Shown here piece by piece: positions 1-11,036 of a DNA stretch of 64,000 nucleotides; position 1 is the stretch's first letter; each line of letters starts with the position of its first letter. Source of the DNA: Glandiceps talaboti (taxonomy: Eukaryota > Hemichordata > Enteropneusta > Spengelidae); the NCBI RefSeq assembly GCF_964340395.1, contig NC_135565.1, positions 20,208,709 through 20,272,708 of the forward strand, given 5' to 3'. The translations under genes and the position numbers were made by a program. A model generated the notes under the pieces. The model saw nothing but the letters and a program-made list of their open reading frames with translations, was not told where the DNA came from and made no database searches.

Positions 1-28
1 GATTCAATGTTAATCTTTTTACCGGCAG

Positions 29-957
29 GTTTGCGGCAGACAATGTTAACTTTTCTCTGAACACAGATGATGACAGTGTATTCCAGACAACACTGACTAA
101 AGAATTCGATGTGGCGTTCAACAAAATGGGTCTAGATGAAGCTCAGTTGTCAACGATTGTAAGTATCTCCGTAGCAAAGTCTGATTAGATCATCCATGAT
201 GATGAAATACAAGACGAGAGAATTGCGATTGTTCACTTATAATATTTGCCAAGTTAGATCTACATATAGCCGCTCCTGTTTCTTGTTTCTGCACTAGCTG
301 TAGCGTGAGTATTATTTTGTCAATCAGACAAATAAAAATGTATCCACTGTTAAAATACAAATAATCAGACACTGTATGTTACATGACGGTTGTTCCACAA
401 GTAGTACAACTTTTAACAGGTTGAAATCGTGGCTGCAGTTGGATGCTGATTTTTGGGTGCGGACCCCAAAACCAATTTGAATGGATATATTTTCCTATGG
501 GTGATTTAATACTGTTCAAAGTTTACAATATTGTCAGTTAATCACCATATCTAACGAAATAGTTTTAAAAGGCGTTCCAGGCAGCTAGTGCATCTTTAAT
601 AGTAATATCAAATGAGCATCCATAATTAATGAGTTAAAATTTTGATGAATTCTGTCCAAATGTTTGTGTGTCATTACCTTATATCAATGGTGACTAGTCG
701 GTGTTATTTTCAGATAAACATATAAAAGTAGACAAAAACAATGTCAGTGTTTGTATTTTATTTCATTTTCATGACGATGTTTTCCCAACATTGGCTAATA
801 AGTTCTTGTACATTTATTTCATTATGGTGTTGTCGCAATATTTGCTAACAAATGTATTATTTTCCTTCAGACAAGTAATGCTGCTAGATCTGTGTTCCTG
901 TCTGCTGACGAAAAGCAACACTTGCTTCGGCAATTGAAAATTGACCGAGATGAATAG
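29..957 (+). CDS. ADA: Adenosine deaminase, C-terminal two exons (5' end outside window)
   Basis: Purine salvage enzyme that deaminates adenosine and deoxyadenosine to inosine and deoxyinosine. Two exons are visible: 29-158 (acceptor CAG at 26-28, donor GTAAGT at 159) and 871-957 (acceptor TTTCCTTCAG, stop TAG 955-957), joined in phase 0. The first encodes NFSLNTDDDSVFQTTL, matching the ADA motif YSLNTDDPLIF, whose paired Asp residues belong to the zinc/catalytic site. The second encodes TSNAARSVFLSADEKQHLL, matching the family C-terminus NAAKSSFLPEDEKRELL. The last exon gives 28 residues, somewhat shorter than the human tail. The rest of the gene lies upstream of base 1. ADA2/ADGF and ADAL are less likely given this motif match. 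The exon start at 29 is inferred from the acceptor. Confidence 0.87.
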
Positions 958-1487
958 GTGACACTACTCAACAGGAATCCTTGGTATAACAATTTGCAAA
1001 TGTAAATATTAAATCACAAGTTTTCAAGATTATCAAGTTCCAAGCTTTAAAGAAATCGCTGCTAGATTTAATATAAAAAAAACCTGTGTATTTTTAATTT
1101 CTAATTTAAGTAATTACATAAAGACTGGCATATGTACATTGACATGAATCAGGGACAATGTTTGAGTGTTTTTAATGTGAATATACTGCAGTTTTTTGTT
1201 CTTAATTTGCAATCATCACTGGATTTCACACATAACTATAACTTCACATTCGATGCTATCTCACAACTGACAAAAAATTACACTTTTTTGGGACCAAACT
1301 TAGTTATTTCATCCTCCTTCTTGGCCCGTACAAAATATCAGACGTTTACCCCAAAAGTGTACTGTTAAACTCACTAAAATGACAATGACACATGGTATAA
1401 CTATGAGTAAATCTATAATGTAAGTATGTATTTGTCATGTTAACGTTGTTGTACTTGCCGTTTCCATGGTAATATAAGTGTAATAAA
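958..1487 (+). other. ADA 3' UTR with candidate poly(A) signal
   Basis: AT-rich non-coding sequence follows the ADA stop codon. A canonical AATAAA lies at 1482-1487. That signal sits just inside the duplicated unit starting near 1403 and recurs at the equivalent place after the first zinc-finger gene (AATAAA near 5602), so it may serve ADA or simply be part of the duplicated block. Confidence 0.35.
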
Positions 1488-3869
1488 ACTGTAAGTGTAC
1501 CTGACGTCACAGTGATTTAGCTTGAGTTTTAATAATAGACTGCGTTTTCAATGTATGGTTAAAGTGGTCTTTGACGATGGATGCATGCAATCACGTGTTT
1601 TACTTTCAGTCGTCCGACATTGGATGTCCTTTTGTTATTGTACATTAACATTTCAATACACGTTTAGCATTTTAATGATAAACACCGCTGTATTTTAACT
1701 GTCGTGGAATAATGCAGTTGTCCCCTAATATGACCGCCATGGTATGAGATGACGACTGCACTGTGAAAGTATATATATGGAGATAAAAAAATATTGCATA
1801 TTTTCCAGGTCTAAAAATAACGAGAATTCATGAATTGCATATATTATAAAATACAAGTGGGTCACTTTATTAGTAATGTTATTGGTGTTTCTATCTGTCT
1901 TGAGCTAAGATTCCATGGGTGTCGATTTTTCGTACGTGGTTACAGCTGACCGCTAGGTGGCGGTATGATCAACTGAGTATCGATGTTAGGTATATGTATT
2001 TTTCCCCGTTTCTGTTGATCCTCGGCACTGACGTTGATAGTCTCCTAGTCTAGTTCCTATATGACGCGTTACGATTACTACCACCATCCCCACAAGTGGA
2101 ACGGTCAACTCCATTCCCACCTTGTAAATCCACTTTGTTCATTACTGATAAAACTTCAACAGCAACAACGCAAGAAGTTGGTTATCACCCGCAGCATAGA
2201 ACCATAGACCCTCCAGGAGGGTTTATGATAGTATACTAGTACAGTCTTTGCACAAACATTAATTATATTGGCTCCGGTAGAGGACTGCTAATCCTGCACA
2301 TGTCAAACACTGAGTCAACAATTTGACAGCTAAAGGGCATAATATTACTTAACTACCCAACGATTTACTTTACTGCCTTGGACGTTGTAGGCACTGCTGC
2401 CAATAGGTAGATATATTAAAGGTGTTTAATCATAGGCCAGTCGGTGGCGGGTCTCTGGTTTGATACATACTTCAGTATTGCCAGGTACCGCTGCAGTGTC
2501 ACTTGACAATATATGCACATTAATTGTGGGTAATACCCCCTGTGAAGGGGGCAAATTTCTAATCAGGCATGTCTATGAGTTAACATGACTATATTAGAGG
2601 AGATATACATCCATGCTATGACAAACAGAAGCTAAGAATCTGTGACCTGAGCGAATTATCGTGCCTCAGCTTTTTTCTGTCATTTACGGATCCGTGCAAT
2701 ATATATAGACACATTCATCACAGCAAAGCTTATCAGAAATAGAACCCAAGATAATTTTGTTTTGTTTTTTCTAAATTATCAAAAGGCTTGTAAAAGGTGT
2801 TGTGGTATGGTGTCACATTTCGCACATCTTATTATTTCCCTATAGCGCAATGATGTAACACCAAGGCCCATCCCTAATAAGACAATGGGGAGCTATTTAA
2901 AATCCACTTGGAAAAGGTGAAAGCACATTCTATCCATTGTTAGACGCTACCTCAGACAAAAGAATTTCTGGTCTAAGACGCTACTTACCAGGGTCCAAAA
3001 CAAGGGACTGAATAAAGCTGTGACTTTCAACAAACACGTGGTCATCTTTACATACATATATAATGACGGAGTTAGAGCCTGCTTACGATCAAATTTGGTG
3101 ATCACTTCAGCTGTGTAGTACATGCTAGTGGCTTCCAATTTCCAAGAGATCGAAAGAACATAATTATTCAGGTAAAGGTAAGTACCGATTATGGTAAATA
3201 GAGAACACTCTTTCCGTATTTAAGAAGCAACTAAATTCGACCAAGCATTGATGTATTAGTGAGTAATACATCCATGGCCCAAGCTAACAAGTTAGCATAG
3301 TTTCTACCACGCTACCGAGTTAGCCGCGTCTCAAGCTTATGGTGTATTAGGGAAAATCTTATACAGTCATGTCTCAAGCAATGTCAAGACTCCTTACAAG
3401 CGGCTAGTATCCTTCCTAATAAATACTCCATGTTTAGTTAGCGGCAAGTTTCTCTAGTCACAATTTAAGCTTATATCTTCGACTCCCTGGTTTTAACTGT
3501 AAACAAATTGTGTAAGGCAAATCATGATAAGAATGTGAGAGTGTATGGGTTCCGTTTGAAAGTCATTTTCCTAGGCGGGGGGGGGGGGGGGGGGTCTTCA
3601 TTCGGATGGGGCAAAAGAATAACAAGTTACAATAGGTTATAACGTGCAAACAGTCGTACCATCTCAGCATCCGTCCTTGGGTCTTATCCTTTCCACAAGC
3701 GAGACAAATAAAGGGCTGACATCATACCCAGTTTGAAAGATTTACATGTGCCTTGGTACAGGTCAATTAACGCCGGAAGCGTGAGAATATCTGATTCGAT
3801 CGTTCTGACGTTTAAAAACAAAATTCTGTTTCTGAGCTGAAATTTAAAGAAATCCGAATTTAACTATAA
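1488..3869. other. Non-coding part of duplication unit 1
   Basis: No gene supported. It contains a CTAGGTGGCGG motif near 1953, a short foldback at 2203-2227, about two units of the 28-bp repeat around 3270-3330, and a long G run at about 3577-3594. A 63-codon open frame at 2947-3138 (minus) is also open in unit 2, but the whole block is nearly identical between units, so that is not evidence of coding. Confidence 0.6.
2203..2227. repeat. Short foldback (CATAGACCCTCC family)
   Basis: CATAGACCCTCC is followed almost directly by its near-complement AGGAGGGTTTATG. The same arm sequence recurs in foldbacks at 10748, 14397 and 31320. Confidence 0.6.
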
Positions 3870-3877
3870 TGACGTCA
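3870..3877. promoter_or_regulatory. Palindromic CRE (TGACGTCA) upstream of zinc-finger gene 1
   Basis: The full cAMP-response-element palindrome TGACGTCA lies about 340 bp before the start codon. A conserved candidate 5' splice donor (GACAAGTAAGTC, around 3894-3905) follows it, and an acceptor (TTGTTGTAG) lies just before the coding exon. This fits a promoter and short 5' UTR exon here. The CRE is perfectly kept in the second unit (8974-8981). Confidence 0.5.
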
Positions 3878-4210
3878 TGTAAGTAAACCACAGACAAGTA
3901 AGTCTCATGATATAAACCAAGTTCAACATCATGAGATGTGTAAGAACTCATTTTAGTGATCGCAACGCGCATAGTGTTTATCAACAATCAAATAACATTT
4001 TTTCAAAACTTGGTCAGTGACTTCCTCTAGACATGACCTGTTATCAAGCTATACTGAACTTTCGACAGCGTTATTACCCCAATCATTCAAATTACCAGTA
4101 TTTATTTATTTATTTATTCATTATATTAAAGTGTCTGTTATATTTTCTATTGACCCACTTTCTTCATTTCTTGTTGTAGAGTTCCCTGAGCAAAATAATT
4201 ACTAATAATT

Positions 4211-5410
4211 ATGGCAGAAATTTCCACCCCGTCTCCTGACATACAAGTATTAGAGGACTTGTCAACATCTGCAGTACATGATGTTGGTGCCAAGGAAGAC
4301 ATGGACGCGGACTTCAGTGGACAATTGTGTAAAAAAAGTGGACGTAAAATTACAGATTACTTTGCTGGTAACGACCGAGATTCGTGTTTGACAGAAACAC
4401 CGCATCAGCAAACGGACACAGATCCCGAAAAAACTTTTGACCAGACTGGTACATCTGGTGTGCAGAAATCAGGAAAAAGGTCACATAAATGCGACGTATG
4501 TGGACATCCATGTAGTTCTTCATACCTGTTGACAGTACACAAGAGGCGACACACAGGTGAAATGCCTTATAAATGTGATATATGTGGCAGGTCATTTAGT
4601 TCGGCTGGTAGTCTGAAAATACACTGTAAAATTCATACAAACGACAAGCCATATGTTTGTGAGGTGTGTGGGAAAGCATTTCTACAACTTCATACTCTTG
4701 ACGTTCATAGTAGAACTCATACAAAAGTCAAGCCATTTGAATGTAGAATCTGTGGAAAAGCGTACAGGTACACGAATAATCTCACTTACCATGAAAGGAC
4801 CCACACTGGACAGAAGCCTTATAAATGTGACATTTGTGGGGTACGCTTCGTAGACAATAGTTTGCTACTCAAACACAAGGCGATTCATTCTGGTGTCAAA
4901 CCTCATAAATGTGATGTTTGTGGAATTGGGTTTCTACAGGCCAGTAATTTGGTAGTGCACAAGAGAGTGCACACAGGGGAGAAACCCTTCAGATGTGATG
5001 TATGTGGTCAGTCATTCAGTCAGAGCACCACACTTGTAAATCACCAGAGAATCCATACAGGTGACCGTCCACATGTATGTCAAGAATGTGGCAAATCGTT
5101 TGGCCACAAGGGAGATTTTAACAAACACATGCGAAAACATACAGGCGAGAAACCCTATAAATGTGACACATGTGGCAAGGCGTATGGCTATAAAAATGCC
5201 CTGGTTTACCACATTAGGCAGCATACTGATGAAAACCCATATAAATGTGAAATATGTGGAAAGGCATTCAAACAACCAGGGAATCTAAGTGCTCATCGTA
5301 GGGTTCATACTGGTGAACGTCCGCATAAATGTGATATCTGCGGAAGAGCTTTTAATGGCTCAGGAGATCTTAAAAAGCATTTAAAACTACACCAACCATC
5401 CAAAGGGTAA
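4211..5410 (+). CDS. C2H2 zinc-finger protein, 11 tandem fingers (paralogue 1)
   Basis: Probable nuclear sequence-specific DNA-binding protein. It is a single-exon reading frame of 399 residues. Residues 1-92 form an acidic/polar N-terminal region with no KRAB, SCAN or BTB signature. Eleven C2H2 fingers follow from about residue 94 to the end, most with the spacing C-x2-C-x12-H-x3-H and TGEKP-like linkers. In finger 1 the usual core Phe is Cys (CGHPCSSS). The start ATG follows an upstream acceptor (TTGTTGTAG at about 4172-4180) by about 30 nt, so the ORF is probably the last exon of a transcript with a noncoding first exon. It is 16 residues different from its tandem paralogue at 9325. Target genes cannot be inferred. 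Confidence 0.92.
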   Translation: MAEISTPSPDIQVLEDLSTSAVHDVGAKEDMDADFSGQLCKKSGRKITDYFAGNDRDSCLTETPHQQTDTDPEKTFDQTGTSGVQKSGKRSHKCDVCGHPCSSSYLLTVHKRRHTGEMPYKCDICGRSFSSAGSLKIHCKIHTNDKPYVCEVCGKAFLQLHTLDVHSRTHTKVKPFECRICGKAYRYTNNLTYHERTHTGQKPYKCDICGVRFVDNSLLLKHKAIHSGVKPHKCDVCGIGFLQASNLVVHKRVHTGEKPFRCDVCGQSFSQSTTLVNHQRIHTGDRPHVCQECGKSFGHKGDFNKHMRKHTGEKPYKCDTCGKAYGYKNALVYHIRQHTDENPYKCEICGKAFKQPGNLSAHRRVHTGERPHKCDICGRAFNGSGDLKKHLKLHQPSKG

Positions 5411-7677
5411 TATTTCTTACAAGTGTATTGTATCGTTAGGGAAAATAACGTGTTTCCGGTTGCTATGGATTAGTACTATGTCGTGTAACGCATTTGTAAT
5501 TTGGAACATGTAGAACTAGAACTGGCTAAATCCATAATGTAAGTATGTATTTGTCACGTTAACGTTGTTGTACTTGCCGTTTCCATGGTAATATAAGTGT
5601 AATAAATCTGTAAGTGTACCTGACATGGTTTAGCTTGAGTTTTAATAATAGACTGCGTTTTCAATGTATGGTTAGTAGTGGTCTTTGACGATGGATGGAT
5701 GCAATCACGTGTTTTACTTTCAGTCGTCCGACATTGGATGTCATTTTATTATTGTACATTAACATTTCAATACACGATTAGCATTTTAATGATAAACATC
5801 GCTGTAGTGTACATTTCGTGGAATATTGCAACTATCCCTTAATATGACTGCCATGGCATGAGATGACAACTACACTGTGAAAGTATATATATGGAGATAA
5901 AAAAATATTGCATATTTTCCAGGTCTAAAAATAACGAGAATTCATGAATTGCATATATTATAAAATACAAGTGGGTCACTTTATTAGTAATGTTATTGGG
6001 TTTTCTATCTGTCTTGAGCTATGATTGTATGGGTGTCGATTTTCGTATGCAGTTACAGCTGACAGCTAGGTGGCGGTATAATCAACTGAGTATCGATGTT
6101 AATAGGTATATGTATTTTTCCCGTTTCTGTTGATCTTGGGCACTGACATTGATAGCCTCCTAGTCTAGTTCCTATACGACGCGTTACGATTACTACCACC
6201 ATCTCCACAAGTGGAGAATTTATTACAGCAGGCCTCCTATATGTCCTTGTTTTCAAAACAGTTTTCATCGTTGGAGGGGACAAGCCCTCCCCGCCGGTGC
6301 CCCCCCCCCCCCGGAAGATAGAAGAGAAGGACACTGCTGGCTAAGTATTTCAAAGTATGGAAGTATAAGCATGGGTTATACTTCCATGTTCCAAGTATAG
6401 AGCCCAGTGTGAGATTTTCCCTTGCAAAGCCCACATCTGTCTGTAAAGAAATGTATTAATATATAAATTGTGAACCCTGAAATCTGTAGTGTACCATGAC
6501 GAAAGAGGTGGGGGGGGGGGGGTTGGCCAAAATGTTTTCTCCTCAACATCTCTACCCCACCACACCATACATTCTAAACGAACAGGAGTATGGGTAAAAA
6601 ATATGTTTAATTCTGAAATACTGGGCATTGACAAGTTCAATGAAAGCTTTAGATGGAAATTCATCATAACATTGGATAATAGCTTTAGCATATTTTCCCG
6701 CCATGTCAAACACTAAGTAAACAATTCGACAGCTAAAGGGCATAATATTACTTTACTACCCAACGATTTACTGCCTTGGACGTTGTAGGCACTTCTGCCA
6801 ATAGGTAGATATATTCAAGGTGTTTAATCATAGGCCAGTGGGTGGCGGGTCTCTGATTTGATACATACTTCAGTATTGCCAGGTACCACTGCAGTGTCAC
6901 TTGACAATATATGCACATTAATTGTTGGTAATACCCCCTGTGAAGGGGGCAAATTTCTAATCAGGCATGTCTATGAGTTAACATGGCTATATTAGAGGAG
7001 ATATACATCCATGCTATGACAAACAGAAGCTAAGAATCTGTGACCTGAGCGAATTATCGTGCCTCAGCTTTTTTCTGTCATTTAGGGATCCGTGCAATAT
7101 AGACACATTCATCACAGCAATGCTTATCAGAAATAGAACCCAAGATAATTTTGTTTTTTTGTTTTTTCTAAATTATCAAAAGGCTTGTAAAAGGTGTTGT
7201 GGTATGGTGTCGTGCATTTCGCACATCTTATTATTTCCCTATAGCGCAATGATGTAACACCAAGGCCCATCCCTAATAAGACAATGGGGAGCTATTTAAA
7301 ATCCACTTGGAAAAGGTGAAAGCACATTCTATCCATTGTTAGAGGCTACCTCAGACAAAAGAACTTCTGGTCTAAGACGCTACTTACCAGGGTCCAAAAC
7401 AAGGGACTGAATAAAGCTGTGACTTTCAACAAACACGTGGTCATCTTTACATACATATATAATGACGGGGTTAGAGCCTGCTTACGATCAAATTTGGTGA
7501 TCACTTCAGCTGTGTAGTACATGCCAGTGGCTTCCAATTTCCAAGAGATCGAAAGAACATAATTATTCAGGTAAAGGTGAGTACCGATTATGGTAAATAG
7601 AGAACACTCTTTCCGTATTTAAGAAGCAAATAAATTCGACCAAGCATTGATGTATTAGTGAGTAATAGCCATGGACC
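5411..7677. other. Non-coding part of duplication unit 2, first half
   Basis: This holds the 3' flank of zinc-finger gene 1 and the start of unit 2, including AATAAA near 5602. Bases 6215-6702 have no counterpart in unit 1 and include C- and G-runs (6301-6312, 6509-6521) and a perfect 12-bp foldback at 6357-6387 (ATGGAAGTATAA arms). No coding sequence is supported. Confidence 0.6.
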
Positions 7678-8165
7678 AAGCTACCGAGTTAGCCTAGTTT
7701 CTACCACGCTACCGAGTTAGCCTAGTTTCTACAACGCTGCCGAGTTAGCCTAGTTTCTACCACGCTATCGAGTTAGCCTAGTTTCTACCACGCTGCCGAG
7801 TTAGCCTAGTTTCTACCACGCTACCGAGTTAGCCTAGTTTCTACCACGCTGCCGAGTTAGCCTAGTTTCTACCACGCTACCGAGTTAGCATAGTTTCTAC
7901 CACGCTACCGAGTTAGCCTAGTTTCTACCACGCTGCCGAGTTAGCCTAGTTTCTACCACGCTACCGAGTTAGCCTAGTTTCTACCATGCTACCTAGTTAG
8001 CCCAGTTCTCTCTAATACATCCACGTTTCTACCAAGCTACCGAGTTAGCATAGTTTCTACCACGCTACCGAGTTAGCATAGTTTCTACCACGCTATCGAG
8101 TTAGCATAGTTTCTACCACGCTGCCGAGTTAGCCTAGTTTCTACCAAGCTACCGAGTTAGCCGCG
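7678..8165. repeat. 28-bp minisatellite expanded in unit 2
   Basis: About 17 head-to-tail copies of a 28-bp unit, e.g. GCTACCGAGTTAGCCTAGTT plus TCTACCAC, with alternating GCTACC/GCTGCC/GCTATC variants. Unit 1 of the segmental duplication has only about two copies at the same place (3270-3330), so the array expanded after, or contracted since, the duplication. Confidence 0.92.
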
Positions 8166-8672
8166 TCTCAAGCTTATGGTGTATTAGGGGAGATCTCAAG
8201 CAATGCCAAGACTCCTTACTAGCGGCTAGTATCCTTCCTAATAAATACTCCATGTTTAGTTAGCGACAAGTTTCTCTAGTCACAATGTATATCTTCCACT
8301 CCCTGGTTTTAACTGTAAACAAATTGTGTAAGTCAAATCATGATAAGCATGTGAGACTGTATGGGTTCCGTTTGGCAGTTATTTTCCTGGGTGGTGGGGG
8401 GGGGGGGGAGTCTTAGCCGCGTCTCAAGCTTATGGTGTATTAGGGGAGATCTCAAGCAATGCCAAGACTCCTTACTAGCGGCTAGTATCCTTCCTAATAA
8501 ATACTCCATGTTTAGTTAGCGACAAGTTTCTCTAGTCACAATGTATATCTTCCACTCCCTGGTTTTAACTGTAAACAAATTGTGTAAGTCAAATCATGAT
8601 AAGCATGTGAGACTGTATGGGTTCCGTTTGGCAGTTATTTTCCTGGGTGGTGGGGGGGGGAGTCTTCATCCG
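8161..8672. repeat. 256-bp near-identical tandem duplication
   Basis: The block from CCGCGTCTCAAGCTTATGG at 8161 to a G run at about 8395-8408 is repeated from 8417 onward with no visible substitution, only a different G-run length. It is a very recent duplication or a local assembly duplication at a homopolymer. Confidence 0.9.
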
Positions 8673-8973
8673 GCTGGGGCAAAATAATAACACTGGTTAT
8701 AACCATACACCATGGAGGGCCGGTCCATGTTATAACATACAAACAGTCGTACCATCTCAGCATCCTTCCTATATCATTGGGTGGGTCTTATCCTTTCCAC
8801 AAGCGAGACAAATAAATGGATGGCATCATACCAAATTTGAAAGATTTACACATGCCTTGGTACATGTCGAGTGATGTCGGAAGCGTGAGAATGTCTGATT
8901 CTTTCGGTCTGACGTTTAAAAACAAAATTCTGTTTCTGAGCTGAAATTTAAAGAAATCCGAATTTAACTATAA

Positions 8974-8981
8974 TGACGTCA
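8974..8981. promoter_or_regulatory. Palindromic CRE (TGACGTCA) upstream of zinc-finger gene 2
   Basis: Conserved copy of the CRE at 3870-3877, with the same following donor-like GACAAGTAAGTC. It lies about 350 bp before the ATG at 9325. Confidence 0.5.
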
Positions 8982-9324
8982 TGTAAATAAACCACCGACA
9001 AGTAAGTCTCGTGATATAAACCAAGTTCAACGTGGTTGTCGGATCATGAGATGGGTAAGAACTCATTTTAGTGATCGCAACGCGCATAGTGTTTATCAAC
9101 AATCAAATAACATTTTTTCAAAACTTGGTCAGTGACTTCCTCTAGACATGACCTGTATCAAACTATACTGAACTTTCAACAGCGTTATTACCCCAATCAT
9201 TCAAATTACCAGTATTTATTTATTTATTTATTCATTATATTAAAGTGCTTGTTATGTTTTCTATTGACCAACTTTTTTCATTTCTTATTTTAGAGTTCCC
9301 TGAGCAAAATAATTACTAATAATT

Positions 9325-10524
9325 ATGGCAGAAATTTCCACCCCGTCTCCTGACATGCAAGTATTAGAGGACTTGTCAACATCTGCAGTACATGATGTTG
9401 GTGCCAAGGAAGACATGGACGCGGACTTCAGTGGACAATTGTGTAAAAAAAGTGGACGTAAAATTACAGATTACTTTGCTGGTAACGACCGAGATTCGTG
9501 TTTGACAGAAACACCGCATCAGCAAACGGACACAGATCCCGAAAAAACTTTTGACCAGACTGGTACATCTGGTGAGCAGAAATCAGGAAAGCGGTCGCAT
9601 AAATGCGACGTATGTGGACATCCATGCAGTACTTCATACATATTGACAATACACAAGAGGCGACACACAGGTGAAATGCCGTATAAATGTGATATATGTG
9701 GCAGGCCATTTAGTTCGGCTGGTAGTCTGAAAATACACTGTAAGATTCATACAAACGACAAGCCATATGTTTGTGAGGTGTGTGGGAAAGCATTTCTACA
9801 ACTTTATACTCTTGACGTTCATAGTAGAACTCATACAAAAGTCAAGCCATTTGAATGTAGAATCTGTGGAAAAGCGTACAGGTACACGAATAATCTCACT
9901 TACCATGAAAGGACCCACACTGGACAGAAGCCTTATAAATGTGACATTTGTGGTGTACGCTTCGTAGACAATAGTTTGCTATACAAACACAAGGCGATTC
10001 ATTCTGGTGTCAAACCTCATAAATGTGATGTTTGTGGAATTGCGTTTCTACAGGCCAATAGTTTGGCCGTGCATAAAAGAGTGCACACAGGGGAGAAACC
10101 GTTCAGATGTGATGTATGTGGTCAGTCATTCAGTCAGAGCACGACACTTATAAATCACCAGAGAATCCATACAGGTGACCATCCACATGTATGTCAAGAA
10201 TGTGGCAAATCGTTTGGCCACAAAGGAGATTTTAACAAACACATGCGAAAACATACAGGCGAGAAACCCTATAAATGTGACACATGTGGCAAGGCGTATG
10301 GCTATAAAAATGCCCTTGTTTATCACATTAGGCAGCATACGGGTGAAAACCCATATAAATGTGAAGTATGTGGAAAGGCATTCAAACAACCAGGGAATCT
10401 AAGTGCTCATCGTAGGGTTCATACAGGTGAACGTCCGCATAAATGTGATATCTGTGGAAGAGCTTTTAATGGCTCAGGAGATCTTAAAAAGCATTTAAAA
10501 CTACACCAACCATCCAAAGGGTAA
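9325..10524 (+). CDS. C2H2 zinc-finger protein, 11 tandem fingers (paralogue 2)
   Basis: Tandem paralogue of the 4211-5410 gene with the same 399-residue length and the same 11 fingers. By eye, 16 amino-acid replacements and about 17 synonymous changes separate them, which suggests that both copies are under constraint. Replacements inside recognition helices include finger 6 (QASNLVV to QANSLAV, changing helix positions 2, 3 and 5), finger 5 (position 5, Leu to Tyr), finger 3 (position 2, His to Tyr) and finger 1. Binding specificity may therefore have begun to diverge. The acceptor TTATTTTAG at about 9286-9294 precedes the coding exon as in copy 1. Confidence 0.92.
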   Translation: MAEISTPSPDMQVLEDLSTSAVHDVGAKEDMDADFSGQLCKKSGRKITDYFAGNDRDSCLTETPHQQTDTDPEKTFDQTGTSGEQKSGKRSHKCDVCGHPCSTSYILTIHKRRHTGEMPYKCDICGRPFSSAGSLKIHCKIHTNDKPYVCEVCGKAFLQLYTLDVHSRTHTKVKPFECRICGKAYRYTNNLTYHERTHTGQKPYKCDICGVRFVDNSLLYKHKAIHSGVKPHKCDVCGIAFLQANSLAVHKRVHTGEKPFRCDVCGQSFSQSTTLINHQRIHTGDHPHVCQECGKSFGHKGDFNKHMRKHTGEKPYKCDTCGKAYGYKNALVYHIRQHTGENPYKCEVCGKAFKQPGNLSAHRRVHTGERPHKCDICGRAFNGSGDLKKHLKLHQPSKG

Positions 10525-11036
10525 TATTTCTTACAAGTGTATTGTATCGTTAGGGAAAATCACGTGTTTCCGGTTGCTATGGGAATTTGGAACATGTAGA
10601 CTGGCTACAGTCCCACGTGAAAGGGGTTGACCGATGTGTGAGGGCGTGTCACTTTTTTTCCAAGTTACTAGTCATTTCTGGGCCCAGACATTCACCTGAC
10701 AGTTTCGCAATCACCCACTCGGTTTCACACAACAGACTCGGTTTCACCATAGACCCTCCACCCACGCGGAAAGTCTGTGGTTTCACACAACATCATGGTG
10801 TGACTTATTTGTTATGAACTAGGAGTTGTGTAATGTGACACTTCGAAATGTGGAACGATACCATATAAACCATTGCCTACAATAACGTTAAGCCATATAA
10901 CACTGGCTACTTTACTAGTAAATTGACATTGTGATCGACTACCATTTCACTGATGGTGTGAGAAGTGGAGAACACTAGTATAGTGAACAGTACAGGAGAT
11001 TTCATCTTAGCTTGCAAATGTTATTAAACTATGTAT
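10525..11036. other. Intergenic sequence
   Basis: Contains the 3' flank of zinc-finger gene 2 up to about 10590, then unrelated sequence. It includes a degenerate CATAGACCCTCCAC foldback at 10748-10779 and the phrase GATGTGTGAGGGCG, which recurs near 22868. No gene seen. Confidence 0.5.

Larger units (their letters stand above)
1403..10590. repeat. Tandem segmental duplication carrying a zinc-finger gene in each unit
   Basis: Unit 1 (about 1403-5522, 4.1 kb) and unit 2 (about 5523-10590, 5.1 kb) are collinear head-to-tail copies. Both begin with the same sequence around TAATGTAAGTATGTATTTG and both end just after the zinc-finger coding sequence. Non-coding stretches differ by only a few percent; for example 2947-3138 versus 7346-7537 shows about three substitutions. 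Unit 2 is longer because of a 28-bp minisatellite (7678-8165), a 256-bp internal duplication (8161-8672) and a replaced block (6215-6702 instead of about 2100-2297). Confidence 0.93.

Noticed and set aside
2947-3138. 63-codon minus-strand frame kept in both duplication units (also 7346-7537)
   Set aside because: The surrounding non-coding sequence is equally conserved because the duplication is recent. The frame has no recognisable domain, splice signals or codon signature.
7678-8165. CRISPR-like array
   Set aside because: The repeats are directly contiguous with no unique spacers in a eukaryotic intergenic region; it is a minisatellite.
4211-10524. Positive selection between the zinc-finger paralogues
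   Set aside because: A by-eye count gives about 16 replaced residues against about 17 synonymous changes, which with roughly three times more nonsynonymous sites indicates overall constraint, not dN/dS above one.
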